Source: Psilocybe azurescens (taxonomy: Eukaryota; Basidiomycota; Agaricomycetes; Agaricales; Agrocybaceae). From it: a DNA stretch of 64,000 nt. Below the pieces are notes generated by a model. The model saw only the letters and a list, made by a program, of their open reading frames with translations, searched no databases and was not told the DNA's origin. Positions within the stretch are counted from its first letter, which is position 1, and every line of letters starts with the position of its first letter. Positions 47,441 through 58,763 of this stretch are shown piece after piece. Position numbers and translations under genes: made by a program. The stretch spans positions 1 to 64,000 of the forward strand of contig JAJIRX010000007.1 of assembly GCA_023853785.1 (NCBI GenBank). Direction: 5' to 3'.

Positions 47441-48820
47441 ATTGAAGTGTGCCTGTAGGTAGCTATTTAAGTAATGCCCAATTCATTGAACTTCTTATCG
47501 TCTGTCTCTTAACATTGATAGTCTTTGATATATCATCCTCCCCTTCCTGCAAGTCCAAACTAGCTCACAGGTCTGACTCTAACTCATACTTGATCTCATT
47601 CACATCACCTCCATCTTTCCACCATGTCGTCCGCACCAGTATTAGGAACAATGTACATTGCTGCTGCTCTGTCATTTTCACGACCTCTTGAGCTATTTCA
47701 TACTCACAAACAGAAATTGATTATCTCCAATGCTGTTCGTAAACTCCCCTTCCGCCTCATTCACACCAGGGACAGCGACCGAAACACCCCAATCTGTTGT
47801 TGGCTGTCGTTTTCAAGACTGCCCCACCGCCTTCATCTCAGCGATTGACGCTGCTTCTCCTTGCCAACTATCATCCTCAAACTCCGCTCTCACTATTGCC
47901 TACATCAACCCCATCAACATCAACATTCCGCCACATCATACGCATAAAAACTAGCAGCTTATCTTGTCCGATGTGCTGTCACCTCAAAATGACTCCACTC
48001 TTTCGTCTGCACAAACAGCGGAGATCGACACTGCCGTCCGTCAGCGTTAAATCTTCTCACCTGACTTCATTGCTTCCAACCCGCCCATCCCAGAGCCAAC
48101 ACAGGAGATGATATGGGATGATGCAAGGAGGCACGATAGGCAAAAAATTAACCGTAGTATCTACTGCTGCTATGTACTCACCTTTTCAGTTCATTGATTC
48201 TGTTCTCAGGTTGCTCGATGCTTTCTGGTGAGTGTCTCTTGGTTATTCGGACTTTATACTCTAGAAATGGCACTGTACGTTAATTCAATGCATGTAACAA
48301 CAATATGTACTATATGTACAACTATCTCCCCAATAAGATGTGTACCTATTTTTCTTGTGCTTGGTGGGGAAGTACGAGTAAGTATTGCACGTATCATACT
48401 ATCAATTTTGTCACCTCGGACTTGACAACGAGATTGGGCATGAGTAGGATCCGGACGAGAGATGTATATTCTGTATATACCCATATCGGGCGGACAATGG
48501 TGTGTGTGAGGTTGTGATGAAGGAGGAGACGGGATAGCTCTGAATCTCCAGTCTCTGGGGCTGCAGCTCGGTCTCTCCCAGAGCATAGATGTTCTGCCAG
48601 GTTCAACGATCGGAGACTTCGGGAATTTTGAGGTGCTTGGCAAATGTCGCACTACTAGTACTACATAGTGCACGTGTTTGTCGGGACTTGTAATCTGCGG
48701 ACTTGGACGTGTTATTGTTCTTTTCTGCGACCATGTTTGTTTTCAATACTGCACCATCACCCTTTCCTGCTCTCCTGTTGCGCATATTCGGGCTTCTTGA
48801 CCAAGACTGTATATCTAAAG
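47441..48820. other. Diverged spacer of the right arm, no supported gene
   Basis: Short open frames occur (for example 47624-47848 and 47797-48111, both +) but none resembles a family or its left-arm counterpart (4690-6190). Weak similarity to the left arm returns from about 48690. Confidence 0.4.
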
Positions 48821-50594
48821 ATGATGGATACACTGTCGGAATCCATCTCACCCCTGCTCAGCATTTCACGAGATACGCTCCGGAAATCCCCACTTGAAAT
48901 GCAGGTTGAATACACTGTAGTGAGTTGGCAGTCCTGTTATGCTTCTCTCAGTTGTTTATCTCCTCAGAGCTTAAGACATTTCATCTAGTATCATAAACTC
49001 CCAAATGCCGAAAACCTCTCCACCAAGGATATTTCTGCGGCGCTGTATACCGACAACGAATGGATCCCCGCTTTAGAAGGGCACGTCTCACTCTCGACAC
49101 CTAATGGCCCCCTTGTTTCAAATAATGTTGTGGACTTAGTTGACTGGATCGTCACTGAACAATCATCTAAAGGTAAGATACACTTTTCTTGAACACTGCT
49201 ATGTGTGGGCTAACACCACAAACACGAAGAAGATCGACATTCATGTCAAATACCCCTACGATCCCTTCAATCATATGCTTACCCACAACAGAAGATACAG
49301 AAAGTCCCCTTATCAATGAAACGCACTGTACTTGGCTTCTCACCATGGCCGATGATCTTCTACAACAATGCGAACGAATCAAAGCTCGGAATGAAGAGGC
49401 GATTTGGCTGTTCGAAAAGTCACAGCTGATGTATTTGAACTCCAAGCCAGACTTACCAATCAACTTTCGTCTTTTTCGTCTATCATGCACACTGTGGAAG
49501 GCTTTGTCCAGGGAGAAGCCGCACAACAAACCGCGGAGAATGCACAGTCTGCGATGAAGGAAGTGAATCTGAAAAGCTTGCGAGAGTCGGATCTACAGCT
49601 GGGTCGTGATGGGAAGAAGCACACGATGAAAATCCTACCCTCAGAGTCGGGATGGAAGCCATAACGTCAGATACCGGCCACGCTGTGCGGGTTCCTTTGA
49701 AACGAACTTATGAAGACGACTTCGATAACAGAAAGAGATCACATCGTACCTCTTTACCTACTGGTCTTCCTGATCCCTCTAACTCTGGATTTCCCCTCCG
49801 ACACGAGGGAGATGATACTTCTCCACCTGATTTTAGACTCAAATCCCCTGGTTCTAGCCAAAATAGAAGCTCTGACGATAGCAGCTACTGGCCTTCCAGC
49901 GGTACCAGCAGCTCTGTAATGGGCTCCTCTGAGCCTTTTGAAGTTGCATGCGAATTTTGCAGAATGAACGAATGTACGTTATCAACAGAAGAAGAAATCT
50001 CAGATGAAGAGAGCTCTGGAAAGTCAGACAGCGGGGTTCCATGGAACGCATACGTTGCCTGTGACTGTGAGACTGATGAAAGTGATGGCAATTATTTCCC
50101 TCCACCTTGGAACCGGGAATATCTTATGGACCTAGACAAGGAGCACCGAGATGTCCGCTGATTACTACCGGGCGGCAATCCGTGGACCACTATACCGCCA
50201 TGGAAGAGGCTTTTCTCGGTGGGCCTCTGTCCAGTAGCGGACTCACCACCGATGGCTCTGAAGAGGGCTACCACAACGCCTCTACACTCCAGTACTCAAC
50301 CGAGTTGTGAGAAGAAGCTTTAAATGAAATTCGGACAATCATCCTGACAGCGTGGAATATGCATTGCGTTCAGCATGCCGCTGACTTCCTGACTACTACA
50401 GAAGAAGAAGATGCTGAGATCATTGAGAGATGGAAAAATCGTCGGTGGAATAACCTACTGCACTTTTGAAAGATCCTGACTTTACCCGATGCGATGTGGA
50501 TGGTCGTATCTCAGAAATCTTTACATCTAATCGTTTGAGATACGACTTCAATAACGACTCGGATTGGCGGTGGTTTGAGAAATCGAGTCTCTAA
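48821..50594 (+). pseudogene. Unknown acidic Ser-rich protein, decayed right copy
   Basis: Counterpart of 2837-4686. It starts MMDTLSESISPLLSIS and keeps EYTVV, YHKLPNAENLS, NEWIPALEGHVSLSTPNG, DDLLQQCERIKARN, SIMHTVEGFVQG, EEISDEESSGKSDSG and VPWNAYVACD, and ends WRWFEKSSL. The frame changes several times: after KARNEE, after ESGWKP, after KEHRDVR, and before the last segment. The loss after KEHRDVR (left copy: HRDVRNYYRRQSVDHYNAME) is not in an obvious homopolymer. Probably a pseudogene. It converges on the right kinase with 113 bp between stop codons. Confidence 0.7.
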
Positions 50595-50707
50595 TTACTC
50601 ATAACTGTAGTTGGCATAGATAATTGAACATAGGGCATACTAAAATTATAAATATCTGCGTATGTAGCTAAGATGGGATCATGTAAATGAACATAGAAGA
50701 GTTATTG

Positions 50708-52711
50708 TCAGTATGGCGAGTACCGACTTTTTCGATTAGTCTGATTCTGAGCCTGAAGACGGGGCGACCTTCGAATCATACGTGCAGTGTCTCGACTGGC
50801 TAGGAAACGGGGAGATCTTCGAGGGCCTAGTGGTAGGTTGCAAGAGACCTTTGCTTCCATCTTTCTTATTCCTTCCTGTGAGGAGACTGGAAGGATGGAA
50901 ATCTTTGCATTCGAATGAGATGAACCTCCTTCAGCTGGAGACAATTCCTGGCCATTTGCAAGGCCGCTTCCATTACCGTCCTTGCTCTGTGATGGGCCAG
51001 GACTACTGCACAAGTCTTGGACGTTACAGGTGGTCATATGTCCAGGCTCTTCATGATCCTGATGATCTCCTGGTTGATCAATGTCTTTGTTTACATCGCC
51101 GTCTGCTTCTTCCCTCGATAGGAGGCAGACTTCTCCTGTGCAGGTCTTCAGAATTTGGTGTGATATTATTCTCGGCGGGTTGTGTGTGGCTGTTTCCCGT
51201 GGGGTGTCAGTATCCAGTTCTTTAGTCTTCTCGCTGCAAGATTTGTTCAATAAGGCGGAGGTAGACCCAGACCCGGATATTGTAGGCACGGGCTGCTGTA
51301 CTACGTCTAGCACCTTCAACCATTCATGCTCAGTGGCCTGCACCATGGACATACGCTTCGGCAGGCATAGGCTTAAGGAGTCGGCGTATAAAATCATCAC
51401 CTTGTGATCAGCAGAACTTTAGCACATTTAAACTGTGAGAATTCATGGGAAAGCACTCACCGGTTCTCTCTATCAAATGCTTCATCTGGTCAAAGATATC
51501 CCAGCCAATTTCATGTCTGGATACAATCTCCGAAAGAGTCAGGTGTTGTCCTGCAGGTATGGGTTTGAGGTGGGATTGACCTGTCAACCTAGATTACCTA
51601 GTCATTAGCATAGTGAGCATCAATGATATACAATACAAGGAATGCACATTTTGAAAACAATGGCGCCCACACTCCAGCTATCGGCACGATCATTGTAGCC
51701 TCCATTATCCTCTGTCGGATTTCCTCTTTCCGGAGCCATGTAATCTCTCGTTCCACCAGGTGACTTAACAAGATAAGATGTAAGCAAGTGTTATAGACAC
51801 GGCCTCTATGCAAAAAGCGACCCACAGTTAAGAAACCGGAAGTTCCAACCACCTGCGAAATGCCAAAGTCGGCCACTTTGACGACAGGAGGCCTTTCCAT
51901 AGTAAGAACAATGTTCTGCAAGTTAGGATTAGTCCCCCACTACTCGATTGGAAAGTGATAAATGACAAACTTCAGGCTTTATATCACAGTGTACAATTCC
52001 CTGAGCATGAATATACTGTACAACGGGTCAGTACAATTGCGAAACGAGTACACAGTAATTCTTACAGACAACCCTTTGCATATCTGGGATATTATGTGTC
52101 TAGTGTCAAGCTCAGTGTTGAGGGAGGCTTTTCAGAAGGAGAATTAGTCGTCAGTCAAGGGAGCTACTAGAAATGTATAGATCTCACGATTTTCTTTGAA
52201 CCTGTTTGAAATGTACGATTTCAACGAGCCTTTTGTGCAAAGTCCATTACTATTTCTGCTCGAGTCAGATAAATAATTATTCAGTAGAGTTAAAGTGCAA
52301 TAAACGTACTGATGGTGTCGGTTTCGTGCTCAAAGAAGGCCTTCTTGATCTTGATGATGTTGGGATGGTTCATAAGTCTCTCCATTATGGCGATTTCATG
52401 AGTGAACTTGCGATGATCTGGAGAAAGCAATAGAACTGGCTTCGTGAAAATGGTCTTCACAACAAACATCCTTCTTGTTACATGGTTACAGCAAACGGTA
52501 ACCTTGGTGGATTTACCGTCACCTAGATGCAGAGAACCTGGTACTCATCTTCTAGACGCCCAGAGGATTGTACATTGTAACGAGCTGAGTCAGTCACCGT
52601 CACTGGCACTAACAGAGAATGAATCTGCCTCTGCTGATCAGAGCCCTCGAAGCCGGTGGCCTCCTTGACATTCTGAAGGATCCTTTTGAAGAGATCGTGG
52701 CGAGGAGTCAT
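50708..52711 (-). pseudogene. Ser/Thr protein kinase, decayed right copy
   Basis: Counterpart of 628-2634. It keeps MTPRHDLFKRILQ, VQSSGRLEDEYQ, GDGKSTKVTV, RRMFVVKTIFTKP, HPNIIKIKKAFFE, VHCDIKPE, VADFGISQVVGTSGFL, YMAPERGNPTEDNGG and a basic tail with RRSPR motifs ending SRYSPY. Between EDEYQ and the glycine loop it is 4 bases shorter than the left copy, which shifts the frame and meets a stop (VLCI then TAG). This is not a homopolymer difference, so inactivation looks real unless an unseen intron corrects it. HCD replaces HRD here too. The C-terminal 230 codons are open, so the decay may be recent. Confidence 0.7.
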
Positions 52712-52985
52712 TTTGCGGAAGTGGAGTGGAGGAGGGCATTAGGTGTAGACGCCTTTATAAAGGACAGTGCTACAGGGTGGCACAAATCCATATTTGCATA
52801 CCACTTGAGACTCTAACCCGGCAGTATATCGCAAAGCGAAGGAATCCAATATCCTCATTGCCTGTACAGTAGTCCAGGGCCACGGACGACGAATGACGCC
52901 ATCTCCAGGCCATTCACTGAAATTTTTAGCGAGAATAAGTAGAGCATAAGGCCGACTGTTAACATTTATAGCAGCCGAGAAAAAA

Positions 52986-53529
52986 GTAGAGCCAGTATCA
53001 TCATCATGGTTTGTGATGAATGCACGAAAACAGGATTCCGGGCCACGATATCGCTGTATAACCGTCCAGAGTCATCAGGGCCTAGTCAAAGATCCAACAG
53101 GCTGTCTTTTGTGTGTGCATGGGATTAGATAACGGCTGTGCTTGGTCCAAAAGGACTCAGGCGCATTCTGTGCCACCAATACCAAAGAGCATAGGAGACA
53201 GATCTGGCTATGCTTGAGTCCACCGTGGCATAAGACTGGCGAGCTTCCATATCATTTGGGAAACAGAATGGCTGTGAGAAATTCCACCACTATTGAACAG
53301 GTTCGATGGTCTATACAAAGTAATTGAGATTAAATTTATAGAGGGGCTGAGGGAGACTACGGCCGACTGGTATTGCCAATCGAATCATCTAAGAAGTGTT
53401 AAGTACGCCTATATGGCACGGCGCGGAACTGCATGGTGATCTTCGGTCACAAACACTTACTTGAGACGGCTTGCAAAAGAAGCAGAACGGACTTGGAAAA
53501 GACTGGAAAAGTGACTTTGGCGCGACTAT
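52986..53529. other. Intergenic, no gene seen
   Basis: No conserved open frame was recognised on either strand. Confidence 0.4.
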
Positions 53530-54295
53530 CACGTTATACTCGACTTCAAGGTACCTCCGCCACGGCAGTCCTTTCGTTAGTATATCGTCCCAAAGTCCAT
53601 CGGTTTCTTACCATGTCAACAAGCTTTTGAGGCTTGACGGCGATGTCAAATATGCACTAATGTAGATTGGGCAATAAGTGACTGTCATGAAAGAGGTTGG
53701 TTTCATTAGAAATGATAGGATCGAGAAATTGGGAAATATGGTGTATCATCAATTTGCAGTGAATAGTCCACTGGTGCGATTCAATATAGAGATGAGTAAC
53801 GGACTTCATTCTGAGTAGAAGGATCCCCAAATTATCCATGTCCACTAACTGTTCAGGTCCCGGTGGGCTTGAAGAGACTTAGAGCCCAAGCCCTCGCAAT
53901 TCGCACCTTGATCGGTCGATGAAGTCTATGATGGGGGATAAGTCTGCGTAAGTTCTAAGCTCTTCATCGCATCTGCATCTAAAGTAAATTCTCTGTAGAG
54001 AGGGTGCTGGTAAGAGCTGCAATATATCTTCGGATGCTTCCTCATAGCGATTCTCAGTCCAACTCCAAATAACTGGCAAATTCCAAGCGATATGCCTCCA
54101 TTCCTTACACACGCTCCCTAAAAGAAGAGGACTCGAAGAGGACGTACAGCCCGAAAATCTGTGGCATCTTTCGGGGTGCTGATGGCGTGGTTTGCAATAA
54201 AGGAGGAAGAATATGTGGTCGATTATAGGAAGTAGCAAGGTTTTCTGGGACAGAGTTGGTATTTGGTTTACCGTTTTATACGGACATGGCGACAT
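53530..54295 (-). pseudogene. Broken F-box-like protein gene
   Basis: The first open frame (54295-53879) has the agaricomycete F-box-like pattern: LLPIIDHIFFLL, SPLLLGSVCKEWRHIAWNLP, VIWSWTEN and LQRIYFRC. It stops early. A second segment in another frame (53845-53657) continues with LLRMKSVTHLYIESHQW and HLLPNLH, and a third with VKPQKLVDMV, as expected for the leucine-rich downstream part. Such genes form large, fast-evolving families in these fungi and serve as substrate adaptors of SCF ubiquitin ligases. Stops and frame changes suggest it is inactive. Confidence 0.6.
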
Positions 54296-54644
54296 TCAAG
54301 TTGTGGGCAGCGTCGGAGGTGGCTGAAACGACAAGATCAGGATGCCCAGAAACAACATTTCTGTGTTGGGCCGTCTGGGAAGGGATTGCTTACAGGCGTA
54401 CCTCAGCGGTACACATGGGGTCCTCGGGACAGGAGAAGATCAAGCCTTTCCGGCTAAATGTCAAACCCTATTACTCTTTTACTCCAAACATAGCTCACAT
54501 AACTCTCGTGACTGCTCCCAGGAATATAGTATGAGTCCTGACCAAAAATGGAGTCCAGCTTGACGGTGGTGAACCCCCGTAGAACGAATCTAATCCAGGC
54601 TTCATATAACGAAGTACGTACATACGCTAACCGCCATCACCGTA

Positions 54645-56323
54645 TTATAAACCCGCCGACATGGCTCCCCAAGCGGGAAACATCATCCTCGCCAAAAGAC
54701 TGACTGAGCAGCACGAGAAGGGTGAGGCCGACTTGATTCCGCCTGGGCTTCCTCCTCTTCTTGTCCGCTTCTCGTGTTCTCCACGGCTTCCTGGACCTCT
54801 TAATGAGAGGCTGGAGCTTCGTGAGCTGCTGCTGCTCGGCGTACCCGAGCGATAGAAGCCCGTCGAAGGGCCTGTAGAGTTCGACCTACTCATAGGACCC
54901 AACTGAGGGTTGTCGGAGTCGACGATGTCTTTCTCCTTCTCCTTCCCTTTCCCTCCGCCAGAAGCAGCTGGGTGCTTCATCCTCAACCCGACGATTCGAT
55001 CCAACATTGCATGCATCCCTTTTGCGATCGTGCGGGCACGTCCTCGCACCAGTGAGGCATGGTTTTGCTGCTCCTTATCTTTCTCGTCATGGCCTAAGGA
55101 GCTAGGCGCCGCGCTCCGAGCAGTGGTTACCGCCGTCCACGCTGCAGAAGACGATGGGAGTAAATCCGGATAGCGTTCCTGCGCTACACTAATCTGTTGA
55201 ATTTACGAATCATCCCGATAAATCAATTACTTATTTCAAATGATAGAAGACGCGAGATCGACTTACGACATCGTAATACTGCTGGAACCCCTCCTTCAGG
55301 GATGTCCACCTTGTATGCATATTCCGCACCTCATCCTGTGTATATGGTGTTGGTGACGAGGGCGAGGGGATTAAAGTAGGCTTCGGAGACTCCAGGTCTT
55401 CCTTCACGAACGCCCACCACTCGGATACATTCGTCACTGCGCGCGCAAAGTCTGAGAGCAAGTTTAAATTGGCTACTAGCCCTGTGCCGATATCTTTTAG
55501 GTGTATTTTCATTGTTGCGGCTAAATAGAATCGCAAGTTGGGGGTAGGAAATACTATGGTCAAAAAGTGATATTAAATAGATAAAAAGTCGACTCACAGG
55601 AGTTTCTATCAGGCGGAACAAGGACGATAAACATGTTGTCCTTGGTCGCCGCCGCAATCTATTATCAAAACAAATACACAAACACCATATCAGAAATCTG
55701 CGGTTCTAAGAGCAGATGTTCATAACAACCCACCTTATACGCCTCCTGCCTTACATCTCTAAACCCATCCGCGACCTTACCCGCGTTCTCACAGCCGCTC
55801 CGACACGTCTCGCGCAGCATGTCTATGTCAACGCTCACGCCCGCATCCCACTCGCCCAGCTCAGAATCGATGACGATAAGGGTGCTTTCGCATAATAACA
55901 TTGCGTCTGTAGCGAGCCGGTACCCGAGCTGCGCTGCGATCATGCTCGCGTCAATGAGCCGGATGAGCGCGTGGATCTTGGTGGAAATCTTGGTGAGGAC
56001 CGGGAGAGGATCGGATGCACTAATATCATGTGCCAGGGCGTGGGTTATTCGGATTGTTAAGTGAAAGATGGATGGATGGAAGGATGGAAGGAAGAAAACA
56101 ACAAACACATTGTGAGATTAGATGGGATCTACAATACCAAGCGAAGAGAAGATATATTTCACCTTTGCATGTTGGAGAAGGAGGCTAGGCGATCTAGGCT
56201 TTTGCGCGTCGTTTTCGCGAGGGCGGGGAGGTCGAGCTCGGGCATCTGAATCTGAATCGGCGGCGGCGTGGGCGTGGGCGTGGACGTGGGTATCGTAAGT
56301 CGATCTTGAGAGGTGGATGTCAT
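54645..56323 (-). CDS. Conserved-looking protein of unknown function
   Basis: Not recognised. At least five exons join in frame with GT-AG introns. Exon 1 (56323 to about 56156) is Pro/Thr-rich (TPTPTPPPIQIQ), then PELDLPALAKTTRKSLDRLA. Exon 2 (about 56019-55735) is helical: ISTKIHALIRLIDASMIAAQ, LGYRLATDAMLLCESTLIVI, then a Cys-containing stretch (RETCRSGCENAG). A short exon encodes KDNMFIVLVPPDRNS. The next has MKIHLKDIGTGLVANLNLLS and VSEWWAFVKEDLESP. The last has a low-complexity Ser/Gly/Lys tail (GGGKGKEKEKD, SSSSSRSSS) and ends with a hydrophobic stretch (SVSLLARMMFPAWGAM). About 430 residues and no frame corrections are needed. The helical core could be an adaptor or membrane-associated bundle, but no function can be assigned. 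Confidence 0.6.
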
Positions 56324-58763
56324 TTTACTGGCGGGATTTGGGATAGTGCAGTCTACTGTCGTTTATTCTTTGAAGGCTTCGAGGAAGAAGGATGGAGATG
56401 AGGGGCGAGATCTGGGTGAAGCGTACTCTGGTTCCAGTGGCGTGAACTCGAAGCGAACAGCGAGCTGGATCTTAAGAGCTTTTCGTGATTAGTGCATACT
56501 CGAATGCATGATGCAAGGGTAGTCATCGCTTTATTTAACATTAAAGACACGCTGACAGGACGCTGGAGGTGCGTTGCGTTGTGTGATGTAAAGTGTTTTC
56601 GGCGTACACGATGTACGAGCGTCATTGGCTTCATAAGAGCGGCCATCAGTTAAAACAATTAACTGCACAGCATGTGCTTCATGCCCTGAGTATCTACGTT
56701 GGAGATGAAGAAATTTGTAGTTGTGGTTATTAGAGTTGTGTCCGGAACCAATGAAAACGAGGACCTGCCTCGTGGGATTCATCTTGGTCTCGTGTTGTGC
56801 GTTTGTGTAGACTTTTGCGGAGTCCAATACTGTAAATAGCCTGACAAACAACATACCCTGATGGAATGAGCTAGGTAGCAAGGCCTCAAGGCCTCAGACT
56901 TATCTGGCCTGGACATTCTTGATTGAGTACAAGCGGGGATTGAGAAGCAAGGAAGAGACTGTGGATGCGCAGCCTAGACCTGAACGGGTGCGGTAGAGGG
57001 CAACTGATACAAAGAGGATTCTCGGATGTGTACGATGTCGGGTGACAGTATTTGACTGGGAGTTCATTATCATAGAAGAAGAGAGTGAGAAGACCCAAGA
57101 CATGTTTGGATGGATGGATGGTTTTGCCATTGGGCTATCGTTCAAAGACCTCGGTCAGATGAGAGCCATTCTAATTTGGTGGTTTGGACTTGTACGATAG
57201 AGTAATGTCTGTTACATATCTATATGGATCCTTATTCTGTACCTCGGCCTTCTTTATCCTCGTCCATCTTGTGTTTTTTGAGTTGCAATTGAGTTGGGAG
57301 TCTTCCGTCGCTCAAACCCACAAATTTGGTAAAGAAAAAACGTACCGCGATTCCCAGAGAGCTCCATCAGAGACCACAGATGCGGTTTCACCTATTCTGC
57401 GACAAACAATCGAGATGGTTGATTAGAGCAACAGAGAAGGCGTTGAACAATGTGGTCGAGTTGGAAGAAGGGGACTGGAACGGGGGCCAAGCGGAAGGGA
57501 AAGTGTCCGGTCCGGGTTCTCCGCGGATGCAGATTTAGGGGAGGCCGGGTGAAAGACTTGATCCCGAAACATGGCGATTCCTGTCTCTTCCGATTACTTG
57601 CTCTCGTCTTTCATCTGGTTACACCGTTTATATTCTCACTGGCTTGCTGGACCGCTTTGGAAGGTCTGGTTTTGATTTAAGAGTGGTTTATCTGATCCGT
57701 TTCGACTGTATTGGCTGATCTGCATGTCGCAACGGCTTTGATAAGATATCTCGGAGGTCGAAACACATGGAATGGCCATGGTCAGCAACCACATTACTTT
57801 TCATGGTCAGACCAAGGCTTATCTGACTGTCTTTTGGCACTAGATCTGATTTACGGCCTCTTCAACTGGATTCAAAATTACTTGATGGAATAATCCGGCC
57901 TAAATCTGCCTCATTCTTCACTACGGTGCTCGTATGCAATGCGCATCATGCATCACAATGTGCAAAGATACCTGTGAGCTCTAAAGATCGAGTATCCGAC
58001 ACATGTTCCGACTACCTACCCATCCTTTCCGATCATGGTATATTTATCCTTCGAAATCCTTGGCCTTCTCGCGACCGTGAAGGTTTACACAACGTCATTC
58101 ATTAGAGACGGGTTCTCTGATGATTCTGCTCTGGCTATTTTTTCCTTTCGGATTCTCATTCAAGCGCAGTCTATATTCCTCTTCTCCCGCCCATGATATT
58201 CCCATAGAAGCGTGTTCGATGGTGGGCAATACAATTGGTGAAAAATAAAGCAGAACTTCCAGAGCACACATTTTGACAGTTATGATCAGTCGGTCATCAA
58301 TAGTCTGGCACACGAAGCATGGGCGGAACCTTTTTTTTTTTTAACTCCACGCTTGGGGATCATCCCGCATTCGAATGTCAGTTGTCAGTTGTTCAGTACA
58401 CGATGTGAATTATGAACAAAAATCTATACAGTTTCTGTATCCACACATCAACGATCTTCCATTACTTCTCATAAGCTGCCGCATGGAGTGCCTACCATAT
58501 TTCTTCTGCTGATTGGGTCGTTTCAGCGTCTTTTGTGGAGGATACTGACATTCAGCGTTCAGCGAGTGCCAAGCCCAGTGTCAAGTGGGAAATCTCAATG
58601 CCGACTTCCGAATATGGAAAGAAGGCAGATTTCGCACCGCCACGGGTTTTCGTTTTTGTAATCCTCAACCTCTGCACGCTACCCAGACGAGTTCAATTTC
58701 TTATGAACTCCTCCTCGAATTCTTGACCGAAGGTTTCTGGCTACTCTTTGACTTTCCTCATAT
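56324..58763. other. Intergenic, no supported gene
   Basis: Short overlapping open frames on both strands (for example 56353-56646 -, 57184-57426 +, 57326-57680 +) have no recognised family. A tract of ten T lies at about 58330. Confidence 0.4.

Larger units (their letters stand above)
43890..52985. repeat. Right arm of the ~9 kb inverted duplication
   Basis: Inverted counterpart of about 335-9850, in the order non-genic block (43890-47440), diverged spacer (47440-48820), partner gene (+), kinase gene (-), kinase promoter. The copies here carry more reading-frame damage than those in the left arm. Limits are approximate. Confidence 0.85.

Noticed and set aside
335..52985. The inverted duplication as one giant transposon with the arms as terminal repeats
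   Set aside because: No terminal signature or target duplication was seen, the arms are gene-containing and diverged, and the centre holds ordinary conserved genes.
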